Counted from the first letter of the stretch, positions 54,428-62,995 are shown. The stretch: DNA of 64,000 bases from Hoeflea marina (GCF_003182275.1 NZ_QGTR01000002.1:724237-788236), one strand, 5' to 3'. Translations and numbers: made by a program. The notes: generated by a model from the letters alone, not told the origin.

Positions 54428-54684
54428 CGCGCAAGAGGAAGCCGCTCAAGATCATCGATTTCAGCCACCCCTTCTACCGGCCGAAATGGCGGCGGGTGGC
54501 CATCCTTGTCGTCACCGTCCTGTGGACGCTCATGGAATTTGCCACCGGCAACCCGGCCTGGGGCACCGGCGCCGCGCTGCTGTCGGCCTATCTGGTCTGG
54601 GGTTTCTTCCTGGTGCCGTTGCCCGAGCCGCCGGTGGAAGGCGCCGTCGCCGACCCGAACCGCGAACCGGAGGACCGTTCATGA
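54424..54684 (+). CDS. Small membrane protein inside the iol operon
   Basis: An 86-residue protein. A basic N-terminus with a conserved-looking [12 protein letters not shown] stretch is followed by two spans (about residues 27-45 and 50-67) and a Pro/Glu-rich tail. It overlaps iolE by four bases at its start and iolB by four bases at its end, so it is certainly translated with the inositol enzymes. I do not recognise a family and inositol enzymes need no such subunit. A membrane role, for example in uptake or anchoring, is only a guess. Confidence 0.75.
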   Translation: MTRKRKPLKIIDFSHPFYRPKWRRVAILVVTVLWTLMEFATGNPAWGTGAALLSAYLVWGFFLVPLPEPPVEGAVADPNREPEDRS

Positions 54685-55484
54685 GCCAATCGCATCTCCT
54701 GATCCGGCCGCAAGGCACGGCCGGCCTTGTCACCAGCGTCACGCCCGAAAGCGCCGGCTGGACCCATGTCGGTTTCGAGCTGCACCGGCTTTCGCCGGGC
54801 GGGACCGTCCGCGGCGGAGATTCGAGCCGCGAAACCTGCCTGGTGTGGATCTCGGGCAAGGGCAGGGCGCGCGCCGGGGCCATGGATTTCGGCCTGCTCG
54901 GCCGCCGCATTACGCCCTTCGACGGCCCGCCCGCGGCCCTCTACCTGCCCGCCGGCATGGACTGGGAGGTCAGCGCCGAGACCGCGCTGGAGCTTGCTGT
55001 CTGCACCGCGCCCGACAGGAGCGGCGACCTGCCGCCGCGCGTCATCGACCCCGCCGCCATGGAGCGGCTCAGCCGCGGCGTCGGCACCAATGTCCGCCAC
55101 GTCACCAACATCCTGCCCGAGGGCGAGCCGGCGCAGTCGCTGCTCGTCGTGGAGGTGATCACCCCCGGCGGCCACACCTCGTCCTACCCGCCGCACAAGC
55201 ACGACGAGGACAACCTGCCGCATGAATCACAGCTGGAGGAAACCTATTACCACCGCTTCAACCCGCCGCAGGGGTTCGGCTTCCAGCGCGTCTACACCGA
55301 CGACCGCTCGCTCGACGAGGCGATGGCGGTGGAGGACGGCGACGTCACCCTGGTGCCCAGGGGCTACCATCCGGTGGCCGCCTGCCACGGCTACGATCTC
55401 TATTACCTCAACGTCATGGCTGGGCCGAAGCGCACCTGGAAATTCCACAATGCCGCCGAGCACGAATGGCTGGTGAAAAAATAA
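54681..55484 (+). CDS. iolB: 5-deoxy-glucuronate isomerase IolB
   Basis: A 267-residue cupin enzyme of the KduI/IolB family. SSYPPHKHDEDNLPHESQLE holds the metal-binding His/Glu residues, LEETYYHRFNPPQGFGFQRV follows, and a second cupin half has VPRGYHPVAACHGYDLYYL. It converts 5-deoxy-D-glucuronate to 5-dehydro-2-deoxy-D-gluconate, the substrate of IolC. The ATG at 54681 overlaps the preceding small ORF. It is the last gene of the visible iol operon; iolG and iolA are not in this window. Confidence 0.95.
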   Translation: MSQSHLLIRPQGTAGLVTSVTPESAGWTHVGFELHRLSPGGTVRGGDSSRETCLVWISGKGRARAGAMDFGLLGRRITPFDGPPAALYLPAGMDWEVSAETALELAVCTAPDRSGDLPPRVIDPAAMERLSRGVGTNVRHVTNILPEGEPAQSLLVVEVITPGGHTSSYPPHKHDEDNLPHESQLEETYYHRFNPPQGFGFQRVYTDDRSLDEAMAVEDGDVTLVPRGYHPVAACHGYDLYYLNVMAGPKRTWKFHNAAEHEWLVKK

Positions 55485-55570
55485 TGCGGGGGAACGCCGA
55501 TTGGGTGTAAAATCCGCTGGGTGGGGGTTGCTGGCAACTGGCGTCCGGTCTATAGCAGCCCCGCTGGTCA

Positions 55571-55647
55571 CGGAGTGTAGCGCAGCCTGGTAGCGCACGT
55601 CGTTCGGGACGACGGGGTCGGAGGTTCGAATCCTCTCACTCCGACCA
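55571..55647 (+). tRNA. tRNA-Pro (anticodon CGG)
   Basis: A complete 77-base cloverleaf: acceptor CGGAGTG with CACTCCG, D-arm GCGCAGCCTGGTAGCGC, anticodon stem CGTCG/CGACG with loop TTCGGGA (anticodon CGG), T-arm GGAGG-TTCGAAT-CCTCT, and an encoded CCA end. It reads CCG codons. It lies just before a lower-GC islet and may have served as an integration site. Confidence 0.97.
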
Positions 55648-55906
55648 GTCTTTTCCCTGATGTTTTTGATGAAGTTTGCTTTTGCCGATGACGAGTGGAG
55701 AACCACCGTCGCTCCTGCCTGCCGTGGACGAGAGTTCGTGTCGGAACATCTTCAAATGATGTCCGAGGCCTTTGATTTTATTTGAAATGTTCTGGTTGCT
55801 ACACGAGTGTCAAAATCGGCCGGATAATCACTGGCGAAAGTGACGCGGCGCACCGCTTGCTCTTACTCCTTCCAAATAAATTCTATCGAGTTCAGAGATT
55901 TCGCCT

Positions 55907-58390
55907 GTGAACTCCGCCGACCTGGCTGCGCTTTCCATCGCAGGAGCGAAACAGTTCGACTTCTCTTCGGCATTCAGCCAAGCAGCGCCTACTGATAGCG
56001 AAGGGGCTGATTTGTACGTACCACCATGGACTATCCTGGCTGGCCTTGGCTCGCTGGATCGATGTGATCTCTGTAACCTGCTGGCAAGCGTGGAAGAAAC
56101 CACACTGCTTGGGATCTCTGCAGACAAGGCCACCGATCTCCTCGCGCACTTTAAGACCCGTCGTCCGGATACCGAAGCGACGGCTTTCGCCCTCCGCATG
56201 AAGAACGCCGCCGACAAAATGGTGTCCTCTGGCGTTCCAGATCGGACCCTGCGTATCCGCTTGTGGTTCCGGATCATGGCGGCGCTTGAACTCGATCCGG
56301 TGCTTCCACTCTCAAAGCGGACAGCCAACGCCCACTGCGCTGCCGTTGCTTATAAAGCAGCGGCGATCTCGGGGACCAAACCAGTTGACGAAACCAGCGA
56401 TGGCAACCCGCCGACGCGAATTCAGCACCTATGGAGCAACATCAAGTCGATCCGCGGTGGCCAGGCCGTTGAGTTCGCTTCCCTGGTTGTCGACCAGGCA
56501 GAACTGGTTTCGCGTGCCGTCGCCGAAGCAGCCGAAACCGATGTCCTGTCGGACGAAGAGAGAATAGCCCTTGGCGGAAGGGTTCTGCATTACATTGAAG
56601 AACGGACTCCCGAGTTGAGGGACGAGGCCATGCGCGCAGCGCTGAAGTCTGGCGACCGCGCCGCACTCGCTTTGCTGCTCACGGGCGGTACCGCATTGGG
56701 TATCGGCCTCGGAGTGAATCTCGCGGGCTTCAGCGCCTACATTCTCGCCGCCCAGGCTTCGGCCTTTATCCCGATGGCAGGCGGTCCCGCGGTCGTGGCG
56801 ACACTCTTCATGCTGGCAAATCCGTGGTTCAGCATTCCGATGCTTGCCGGCGGCGTCTATTTTGCGAACAGGCATGTCACAGGCGGCCAGGGCGCTCGTC
56901 TGGCGTCCCTCGTTGCGGTCCAACTTGCTCTTCGCGGCCTTTCTGCCGATCAAGGCGGGTTGCGTGTTGCCCTGAGCGATTTCAGGTCAGCGACACATGC
57001 CGACTTCTCGGCGCTCCCTGACGATTTTCGGGACGAAACACTTCGCAAGATCAGAGCCACAGGCAAGGAAACGGGTGGCACCCTTCCCGACGCTCCTGGA
57101 GCGTACCGCGCGGACCCAAGTCAAGGCGATCGCATGAGCCACCTCCTTGACGGAATTCTTTCAAGGAGAACAAAGGATGAGCTGGAAGTGGCGGCCGTCG
57201 CGGCCATCACGGCCGGCGACATGCTTTACACCGCGGTCTCAATCGATCCCGCCGTTCTGAATGCCGCGGATTTCTCGAGATCGGCGGACATCGGAGACAT
57301 CTTCCAGTTCGGTGCGTTCGCTGATGGAATTGGCGCGATGGGCTCGACCGCGGCTGCCGGGGCAGGAAACAATCTTCGAGGTTATGTGGCCGAGCAGATC
57401 GTGGCTGCGCGGCTTGTGGAGACCGGCCATGTCGTGACGTTTCCCGATACAGCCAACAATCCCGGTTTCGACCTTCTCGTCGATGGACACCCTTTCCAGG
57501 TCAAGTGCCTGCTCGATATCAACGGGCTCCGGGCACATTTCGGCGAATATCCCGACATGCCCGTTTACGCCAACAGCGAACTGGCTGAAAAAGTCATCGG
57601 CAGTGGTGAGATCTGGGCCGCCAAGGTCTTCTACATTGATGGCTATGATCGCGAAATTGCAGATTTTGTCATGACGACATCGCTGGAGGCGGGCGAAGCC
57701 CTTGGCGACTTCAATATCCCCTATATCGCCATGGCGGTTTCATCGGCCCGAAATTTGCATCGATGGTGGCGGGGCAGAATCCCGTTGTCCGACCTTCCTG
57801 CCGCCGTGGTGCTGGACGGCAGCATCAAGGGTGGCCTGGCGGCTGCGGGCGGACTGGCCGGGAAGCTCCTCGGGCTATTGGTCTTCGGTCCAGCGGGGGC
57901 TCTGGTGCTCGGTGGTGCGGGTGGGGTCGGTGCCCTTCTTGGCGCAGGCTGGACCCGCGATCAGGCGACCCGGCTTGTGTCGTCCGGGTGGCATGGTGAT
58001 CTTGAACTGGCAACCGACAGGTTTCGAGTGGCGCTGATTGAGGCGATTCGGAACAAAGTCGATCTGCTTGCTGATAAGCGGGCGCAGACCCTTGCAACGG
58101 AACGCCCGGACTGCCGATGGCTGGCGGAGCGATTTTCCGATGACATCGTATCGCTCTGCGAGACGATGCACGAGCTGCGCGTTGACGTCCTGACCCTCCG
58201 TCAGCCTTCGAAAGCGCGCGCCTGCCTGGAGATCATGACCAAAGCGAGCGTCCACCCGATGCCTGTCGAAGCCGAGCTCACAGGCCTTCTGGAGATGCTC
58301 AAGGCCGAACCGTCGGTGATCGGCGCGGCGGGCAGGAGGGCGAACAAGGCGTGGAGCGCTTTGCGGTCGAAAAGTCGGCCGCAGATATGA
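55907..58390 (+). CDS. Large membrane protein with embedded PD-(D/E)XK-like nuclease motif
   Basis: An 827-residue protein not matched to a known family. Residues 1-250 are soluble and mostly helical. About 252-320 is a long hydrophobic, Gly/Ala-rich block (two or three spans). About 330-470 is soluble. Residues 489-533 read like a restriction-endonuclease-fold core: E496 in RGYVAEQIVAARL, then D522 in NPGFDLLVDG, then Q531 and K533 in FQVKCL (E...D...QxK). Residues about 640-682 form a Gly-zipper hydrophobic block, and a helical tail follows. The start is a GTG with no strong ribosome site. It lies 259 bases after tRNA-Pro and convergent with a HEPN-like gene. A defence or toxin role is inference. 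Confidence 0.75.
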   Translation: MNSADLAALSIAGAKQFDFSSAFSQAAPTDSEGADLYVPPWTILAGLGSLDRCDLCNLLASVEETTLLGISADKATDLLAHFKTRRPDTEATAFALRMKNAADKMVSSGVPDRTLRIRLWFRIMAALELDPVLPLSKRTANAHCAAVAYKAAAISGTKPVDETSDGNPPTRIQHLWSNIKSIRGGQAVEFASLVVDQAELVSRAVAEAAETDVLSDEERIALGGRVLHYIEERTPELRDEAMRAALKSGDRAALALLLTGGTALGIGLGVNLAGFSAYILAAQASAFIPMAGGPAVVATLFMLANPWFSIPMLAGGVYFANRHVTGGQGARLASLVAVQLALRGLSADQGGLRVALSDFRSATHADFSALPDDFRDETLRKIRATGKETGGTLPDAPGAYRADPSQGDRMSHLLDGILSRRTKDELEVAAVAAITAGDMLYTAVSIDPAVLNAADFSRSADIGDIFQFGAFADGIGAMGSTAAAGAGNNLRGYVAEQIVAARLVETGHVVTFPDTANNPGFDLLVDGHPFQVKCLLDINGLRAHFGEYPDMPVYANSELAEKVIGSGEIWAAKVFYIDGYDREIADFVMTTSLEAGEALGDFNIPYIAMAVSSARNLHRWWRGRIPLSDLPAAVVLDGSIKGGLAAAGGLAGKLLGLLVFGPAGALVLGGAGGVGALLGAGWTRDQATRLVSSGWHGDLELATDRFRVALIEAIRNKVDLLADKRAQTLATERPDCRWLAERFSDDIVSLCETMHELRVDVLTLRQPSKARACLEIMTKASVHPMPVEAELTGLLEMLKAEPSVIGAAGRRANKAWSALRSKSRPQI

Positions 58391-58393
58391 CGT

Positions 58394-58897
58394 CTATCTT
58401 ATCGGCCTGCCTGCCGATTCCAGGTAGTCGGCGGGTTCGCCGGCCACCCAGGGCTGGCCAATTGGCATACCATGTTCATTGAAGTTGAGTGTCGTTCTGA
58501 CCGCTTCACGGATGTCGTTGGCGAACTCCAAGGTTTGTTGGATAGTCAATTCGTTAGCTTCCTCGGCAACCATGTAACGTACTCTGACGTAGTCGTTCCG
58601 ATCCTTAATCACGGCTGCTCTTTTGACGGCTCTTCCCGGCAGAACGAGACCAAAGAATTTTGTTTCATCTATCATAATGGTAAAATCGTGTTGCATTCTC
58701 CGCAAATCTACCACGGACATTCCGTTCGATCTAAGGTGCGTCTTCAAGAATAATTCGGCGGCGTGGTAGCACAGAAGACGGGTAGGGCCAGCAACGCCGA
58801 AAGGGGACACTTTAGCTGATGCGCGGGCGGCCTGCAGAAAATCATCGGCAAGCGAAAAAATTCCGAACGGGGTTGCTCCTGCGCTTTCTGGTGTCAT
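58394..58897 (-). CDS. HEPN-like helical protein
   Basis: A 167-residue helical protein. LLCYHAAELFLKTHLRSNG (about residues 41-59) resembles the first long helix of HEPN domains, and DRNDYVRVRYMVAEEANEL (about 99-117) resembles the second, where HEPN RNases carry R-N-x(4-6)-H. Here Arg100 and Asn101 are present but the histidine position holds Arg107, so RNase activity is doubtful. It ends three bases from the stop of the nuclease-like gene on the opposite strand. Could also be an AbiV- or DUF-type substrate-binding protein. Function not established. Confidence 0.6.
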   Translation of the reverse strand: MTPESAGATPFGIFSLADDFLQAARASAKVSPFGVAGPTRLLCYHAAELFLKTHLRSNGMSVVDLRRMQHDFTIMIDETKFFGLVLPGRAVKRAAVIKDRNDYVRVRYMVAEEANELTIQQTLEFANDIREAVRTTLNFNEHGMPIGQPWVAGEPADYLESAGRPIR

Positions 58898-59004
58898 TTC
58901 GGTGCGGCTCGCGGTTAGCTGTCACTGGAGTCTGCTTTAATTGCTTGCGGTTGTGGCAGCGCTCAATATGGTCCTTGGGATTAAAGAGATATCGGAGAAG
59001 TGCA

Positions 59005-60255
59005 TTGCGCCTGTTTTTGGCCTTTTTAGGCACGTTTGTCGGGCTTACTGCTTGGATTTCTTCCACTGAGGCGGCCGTGAGCATACACCAGATTTCTGTG
59101 GATGGTGGCGCAAACATCATCGTCATTAAAGGTGAATTCGAGTTCGACGATGACTCAGCTGTACTGGCACGCGAGGTCGCGGCATCCAACGCGCAGATTG
59201 TCACCTTCGACAGCAATGGTGGGAATATTTACGCTGCCATGGCGTTTGGCCGGGCCATACGATCTCTGGGTCTCAAGACCGTTCAGATTCGCTCCGCAGA
59301 GTGTGCCTCAGCCTGCGCACTTGCTTTCGTAGGTGGCGCGATGCGTACTGCGGAGCCCGGCTCCATTGGAGTTCATCGCTCCTCGTTTTCCGCCGCGTCA
59401 GATATTGACGGTCATTCAGCGGTAGCCGCCGTTCAAGCCGCCACGGCTGACATCATGCTTTACCTCATCGAAATGGGTATTGACCCGACGCTGCTGCAGC
59501 TAAGCCTATCGGTTGATAGTTCGGACATGCGGTATTTAACCGCCAGCGAAATGGCGGTGTTCCGGGTCACGTCCAGTTCACCAAGTGAGGAGACGGTGGA
59601 GGTGAGGGCCGACAAGTCCGTTCCCGTCGTGATCGAGCCGCCAATAAAGGCCGATGCTCTGTCAGCAGTTTCGGTCCAGGATCGTGCGCTCCAGTTTGTG
59701 GCTCGATACCACGAAGCTTGGTCTTGGCCGAACCGGAGGGCAATCGATTTCATGGAAAACGCCTATGCAGACACCGTCGTATTCTATGGGAAGGCGATCA
59801 GCATGGACAAGGTGATTCAGGAAAAAGTCACGTTTGCGGAGAGGTGGCCGGAACGGGCCTACAGTGTGAAGCATGGTACTGAGCGGGCGAACTGCGCTTC
59901 GATGTGCACAGTCAGTGCGACCGTCGAATGGTACGCACATAGCTCCAAGCGAGCCCGATATTCCTCGGGGGCCGCGGAATTTGCGCTCACTTGGAATCCG
60001 GTGACCGGCAAAATCGAATCCGAAAATGGAAAGGTCATCCAAACGGACAAGAAAGTGCATGCGCCGATCCGAATCTTCTCTCAGTGGCAAGAGCAGAACG
60101 GACAATGCCGCGGGGGCCCGGGAGATTCTGAAGATACGATGAAAGCATGTGAGAGGAGGGAAGCGATCGGAGCCAAACTTGAAGCAATCGGATGGTGCTA
60201 CGGTCGGCCGGGGGAGTACGGCTACCAGATAGACTGGCATGTCTGTGGCCAATGA
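59005..60255 (+). CDS. Exported ClpP/crotonase-like protein with NTF2-like and Cys-rich C-terminal parts
   Basis: A 416-residue protein starting at a TTG (GGAGAAG five bases upstream) with a signal peptide (LRLFLAFLGTFVGLTAWISS to EAA). Residues about 25-180 look ClpP/SppA-like: VTFDSNGGNIYAAMAFGRAI, then SAECASACALAFVGGA with a candidate nucleophile Ser102, and GSIGVHRS with candidate His124. About 225-345 looks like an NTF2-like fold (FVARYHEAWSWPNRRAIDFM). The last 60 residues hold Cys-rich GWCYGRPGEYGY and ACERRE, a pattern seen in secreted rhizobial proteins. Possibly a periplasmic peptidase. The long frame back to 58819 lacks a site. Confidence 0.7.
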   Translation: MRLFLAFLGTFVGLTAWISSTEAAVSIHQISVDGGANIIVIKGEFEFDDDSAVLAREVAASNAQIVTFDSNGGNIYAAMAFGRAIRSLGLKTVQIRSAECASACALAFVGGAMRTAEPGSIGVHRSSFSAASDIDGHSAVAAVQAATADIMLYLIEMGIDPTLLQLSLSVDSSDMRYLTASEMAVFRVTSSSPSEETVEVRADKSVPVVIEPPIKADALSAVSVQDRALQFVARYHEAWSWPNRRAIDFMENAYADTVVFYGKAISMDKVIQEKVTFAERWPERAYSVKHGTERANCASMCTVSATVEWYAHSSKRARYSSGAAEFALTWNPVTGKIESENGKVIQTDKKVHAPIRIFSQWQEQNGQCRGGPGDSEDTMKACERREAIGAKLEAIGWCYGRPGEYGYQIDWHVCGQ

Positions 60256-60888
60256 ATTCAACGCCAAACATCCGGTGAATGCCTCCGGTGCATCCGGTCC
60301 GCCGTGAGAGTCACCGCCGGGAAATTCCCCAGCCGGTTGGTCCAAAAAAAAGGGGTCCCACGTCAATCGATGGGACGAACTCAAATCAATTCTGGAGAAA
60401 ATTCGCGGCGGCAGGTCAGCTTATGAATTCGCCTGCTCGGAATGGGCGTCACAGCCCACGGGCTTGCCCGCCGGACGTTTTTCATGGGCCGGATTAGAGG
60501 AAGAATCCGCCCTGGCGGGAAAAACAAGGATGTATTCCACATATACGGCAGGTTGAGCACCGGCTAGCCTGATCCCTGCCGCATGAGGAGGTTCGTGCGG
60601 CTGGAGGACATCATGGCAAACATTCGGAACCGCGGCCGGCCTATGGCCGCCGGACGTCGCACGTCCGTGTCTTTTCGCGCAAGCGAAATCTCCGGGCGAT
60701 GGCCTCGGACCCACCGATGCCGCTTGCGAATGCGCCGGTGCGCCACGCGACCGTGGTCGTTGCCCGGACGCCGCTTCCGCGGGCACGTCGATCCCGGCTC
60801 CATCAGTCGTTTGTCATGCAGTGACAGCAACCTGGCGTGGCCTGATGGGCCGGGTCGGGGTATTTGCCAATCCTAAGGGAGAGAGAAC
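60256..60888. other. 633-base region with no convincing gene
   Basis: The short ORFs here (for example 60583-60876 plus and 60421-60786 minus) are Arg/Pro-rich shadows without ribosome sites. The notable item is a minus-strand terminator-like hairpin at 60344-60376. The tannase-family gene's promoter should lie near the right end, but I could not define it. Confidence 0.4.
60344..60376 (-). terminator. Minus-strand terminator-like hairpin without an obvious gene
   Basis: On the minus strand GTCCCA pairs with TGGGAC around ten bases and is followed by CCC and eight T (60351-60344). No minus-strand gene was recognised upstream of it, so it could end an unannotated RNA or transcripts running in from the right. 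Confidence 0.45.
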
Positions 60889-62592
60889 ATGTCGACATTC
60901 ATTCAACGAGTGGCCGCCGCGGCCGCGCTTCTGACGCTTGGCGCGGGCATTGCGCATGCCGCCGAGACGGCGCAGCCGTCCGGACCCGGAGCCGCTGGCG
61001 ACTGCACCGGGCTTCAGGGGCTTTCCATTCCCCGGCAACTCATCGGACTGCCGACATCCGGCGGCGAGGTTGCCAGCGCCGAGACTGTCGAGGCCAGCGG
61101 CGAGGGCGCTGCGGCGGTTCCCCGGCACTGCCTGGTCTCAGGGCTGATCCACCCGGTCGATCCGGATGCACCCGACATCCGGTTCGGCCTCGCGCTGCCG
61201 GCGGACTGGAACCGCAAGGCCCTGATGCTGGGCGGCGGCGGCTTCGACGGGTCGGTCCCCAAGCTGACCGGTAACGTGCCCGCTGGCCCGGCCGACAAGC
61301 CGCTGCCGCTGGCCCGCGGCTATGCAGTGTTCGGCAGCGACTCCGGGCACCAGGCCAACGAACTCGGCTCGCAGGATGGCTCCTTTGCTCTCAACCAGGA
61401 AGCGGCGCGCAATTTCGGCGGCGACGCGCTCAAGAAGACGCGCGATGCCGCAGTCTATCTCATCGAGCAGCACTACCGTGCCGACACGATCGACCAGGCC
61501 TATTTCGCCGGCGGATCGACCGGCGGGCGCGAGGCGCTGGCGGCCATCACCCGCTGGCCCGACGACTGGGACGGCGCCATCGCCTGGTACCCGGCGTGGA
61601 ACGATGTTGCAGCCCTGCTCGGCGGGCACCGGGCCAACCGGGCGCTGGCCCAGCCCGGCGCCTATCCCGATACGCCGCAGCGTAAGCTGATCTTCGATGC
61701 CGCCATGGCTGCCTGCGACGCGCTGGACGGCGTGGCCGACGGGCTCATCAGCAACCAGACCAGGTGCAATGCGACCTTCGATCCCCGGACGGCCCGGTTC
61801 GAGGGCAGGCCGGTGCTCTGCGCCGGCGATGAAGCGCCCGAGGCGGTCTGTCTGTCCGAGGCGCAGGTGACGGCGCTGGAAGTCATGAACACGCAGACCC
61901 GGTTCGATTTCCCGCTCGCCAGCGGCGAGACCCAGTATCCTGGCTACAATGTCTGGGGATCCGATCTCGGCATCACGTCGCGCGAGGCGGCAGTGCAGCC
62001 GATCGTCACCTTCCTCGCCCTCGGCACGACCCCGCCGGTTCTGCCGATGGCCCGCACCACGCCCTATATCAGCCTGCTGCTCGACCAGTGGATCAAGTAT
62101 TCGGTGACCGCCGATGCCGACTTCGATTCGCTGTCGCTCGATCCGGAAAGCCCCGGCGCCTGGGCGATGCGGATCAGCGAACTGAGCACCCTCCTCGACA
62201 CGGCAGTCGATCTCGACCGCTTCGCCGCCAACGGCGGCAAGCTCCTGCTCGCCCACGGCCTGTCGGACGTGCTCGTCAGCACAAGGGCCACGCAGCAATA
62301 TTATCTCAGGCTGCAGAGCCGCATGATGCCGGAGACCGTCGACGACTTCGCCCGATACTACGAGGTGCCTGGCTATGGCCACGCGGTCAGTTCCGACTTC
62401 AACGCCGCATGGGATTCGCTGACGGCGCTGGAGAAATGGGTCGAGGAGAAGGAGGCCCCCGAAGATCAGGTGGTCACCGACACCGTCGGTGTGCCCGGCC
62501 GCACGCGGCCGCTGTGCGACTATCCCGGTTGGCCGCGCTATGCGGGGACCGGCGACGTCGATGACGCAGCATCCTTCGAATGCGTCAACTGA
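60889..62592 (+). CDS. Tannase/feruloyl esterase family exported hydrolase
   Basis: A 567-residue protein with a signal peptide (to about residue 24, GIAHAAE) and the tannase-family alpha/beta-hydrolase fold. The nucleophile elbow is AYFAGGSTGGREALAA (catalytic Ser in GGSTGG, about residue 211). Acid and His positions are suggested by LLLAHGLSDVLVS (Asp) and VPGYGHAVSS (His), and several cysteines fit the family's disulfides. Members cleave ester bonds in gallate or ferulate compounds or small diesters. GGGAGAGAAC precedes the ATG. It stands alone, followed by the anti-SD RNA. Confidence 0.9.
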   Translation: MSTFIQRVAAAAALLTLGAGIAHAAETAQPSGPGAAGDCTGLQGLSIPRQLIGLPTSGGEVASAETVEASGEGAAAVPRHCLVSGLIHPVDPDAPDIRFGLALPADWNRKALMLGGGGFDGSVPKLTGNVPAGPADKPLPLARGYAVFGSDSGHQANELGSQDGSFALNQEAARNFGGDALKKTRDAAVYLIEQHYRADTIDQAYFAGGSTGGREALAAITRWPDDWDGAIAWYPAWNDVAALLGGHRANRALAQPGAYPDTPQRKLIFDAAMAACDALDGVADGLISNQTRCNATFDPRTARFEGRPVLCAGDEAPEAVCLSEAQVTALEVMNTQTRFDFPLASGETQYPGYNVWGSDLGITSREAAVQPIVTFLALGTTPPVLPMARTTPYISLLLDQWIKYSVTADADFDSLSLDPESPGAWAMRISELSTLLDTAVDLDRFAANGGKLLLAHGLSDVLVSTRATQQYYLRLQSRMMPETVDDFARYYEVPGYGHAVSSDFNAAWDSLTALEKWVEEKEAPEDQVVTDTVGVPGRTRPLCDYPGWPRYAGTGDVDDAASFECVN

Positions 62593-62828
62593 CAGGCGGG
62601 TCGGTGGCTTCCTTCCGGTCGACGGCGACCTGATCGCCGTCGCCCCTCCGGGGCCTGGGCCGGCGCCGTTGCGGACTATTTCCGGCGCAGCATGGCTTTC
62701 TGCATCGGAAGCGGGCGCATTGCCCGCGAATGCGGCGGCCATTGCCCGCAAATTGGGCTAGCTATGCGTTTTTGGAATAGCTGCACTGCAACATGAACTC
62801 TGTTCCAATTTCGCAGATGCAGTATGTT

Positions 62829-62995
62829 GTCCTTATCGAAGTGATGCACCTCCTCCCGCAAAGCTTCGATGATCAGACGGCCTTATCCTCCTCCCGAGGT
62901 TGTCTGTAGGAATGGCGGCACTCCTCCTCCCAGCCGCTGTTCGGTTCTTCCGGAAAAAGCCTGCCGCACCTCCTCCCGCGGCGGGCTTTTTCTTT
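62829..62995 (+). ncRNA. Cuckoo-type small RNA with four anti-Shine-Dalgarno hairpins
   Basis: Four consecutive hairpins each expose CCTCCTCCC in the loop. HP1 spans 62835-62870 (stem ATCGAAG/CTTCGAT). HP2 spans 62874-62906 (nine pairs including two G-U). HP3 spans 62911-62941 (nine pairs with G-U). HP4 spans 62954-62991 (14 pairs, one G-U) and ends in CTTTTTCTTT, doubling as an intrinsic terminator. The loop motif is complementary to ribosome-binding sites (GGAGG). This matches the alphaproteobacterial cuckoo/CcsR/alpha-r14 type of RNAs, which act on translation or mimic the anti-SD end of 16S rRNA. It could be one transcript or several tandem copies. ORFs through it are shadows. Confidence 0.85.

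Noticed and set aside
55571-60376. Prophage or integrative element at tRNA-Pro
   Set aside because: No integrase, no phage structural genes and no direct repeat of the tRNA 3' end were found.
60583-60876. 97-residue plus-strand ORF before the tannase gene
   Set aside because: Arg- and Cys-rich random-looking sequence, no ribosome site.
62847-62980. CRISPR-like array from repeated CCTCCTCCC
   Set aside because: The shared units are only nine to thirteen bases, irregularly spaced, each sits in the loop of its own hairpin, and no cas genes are present.
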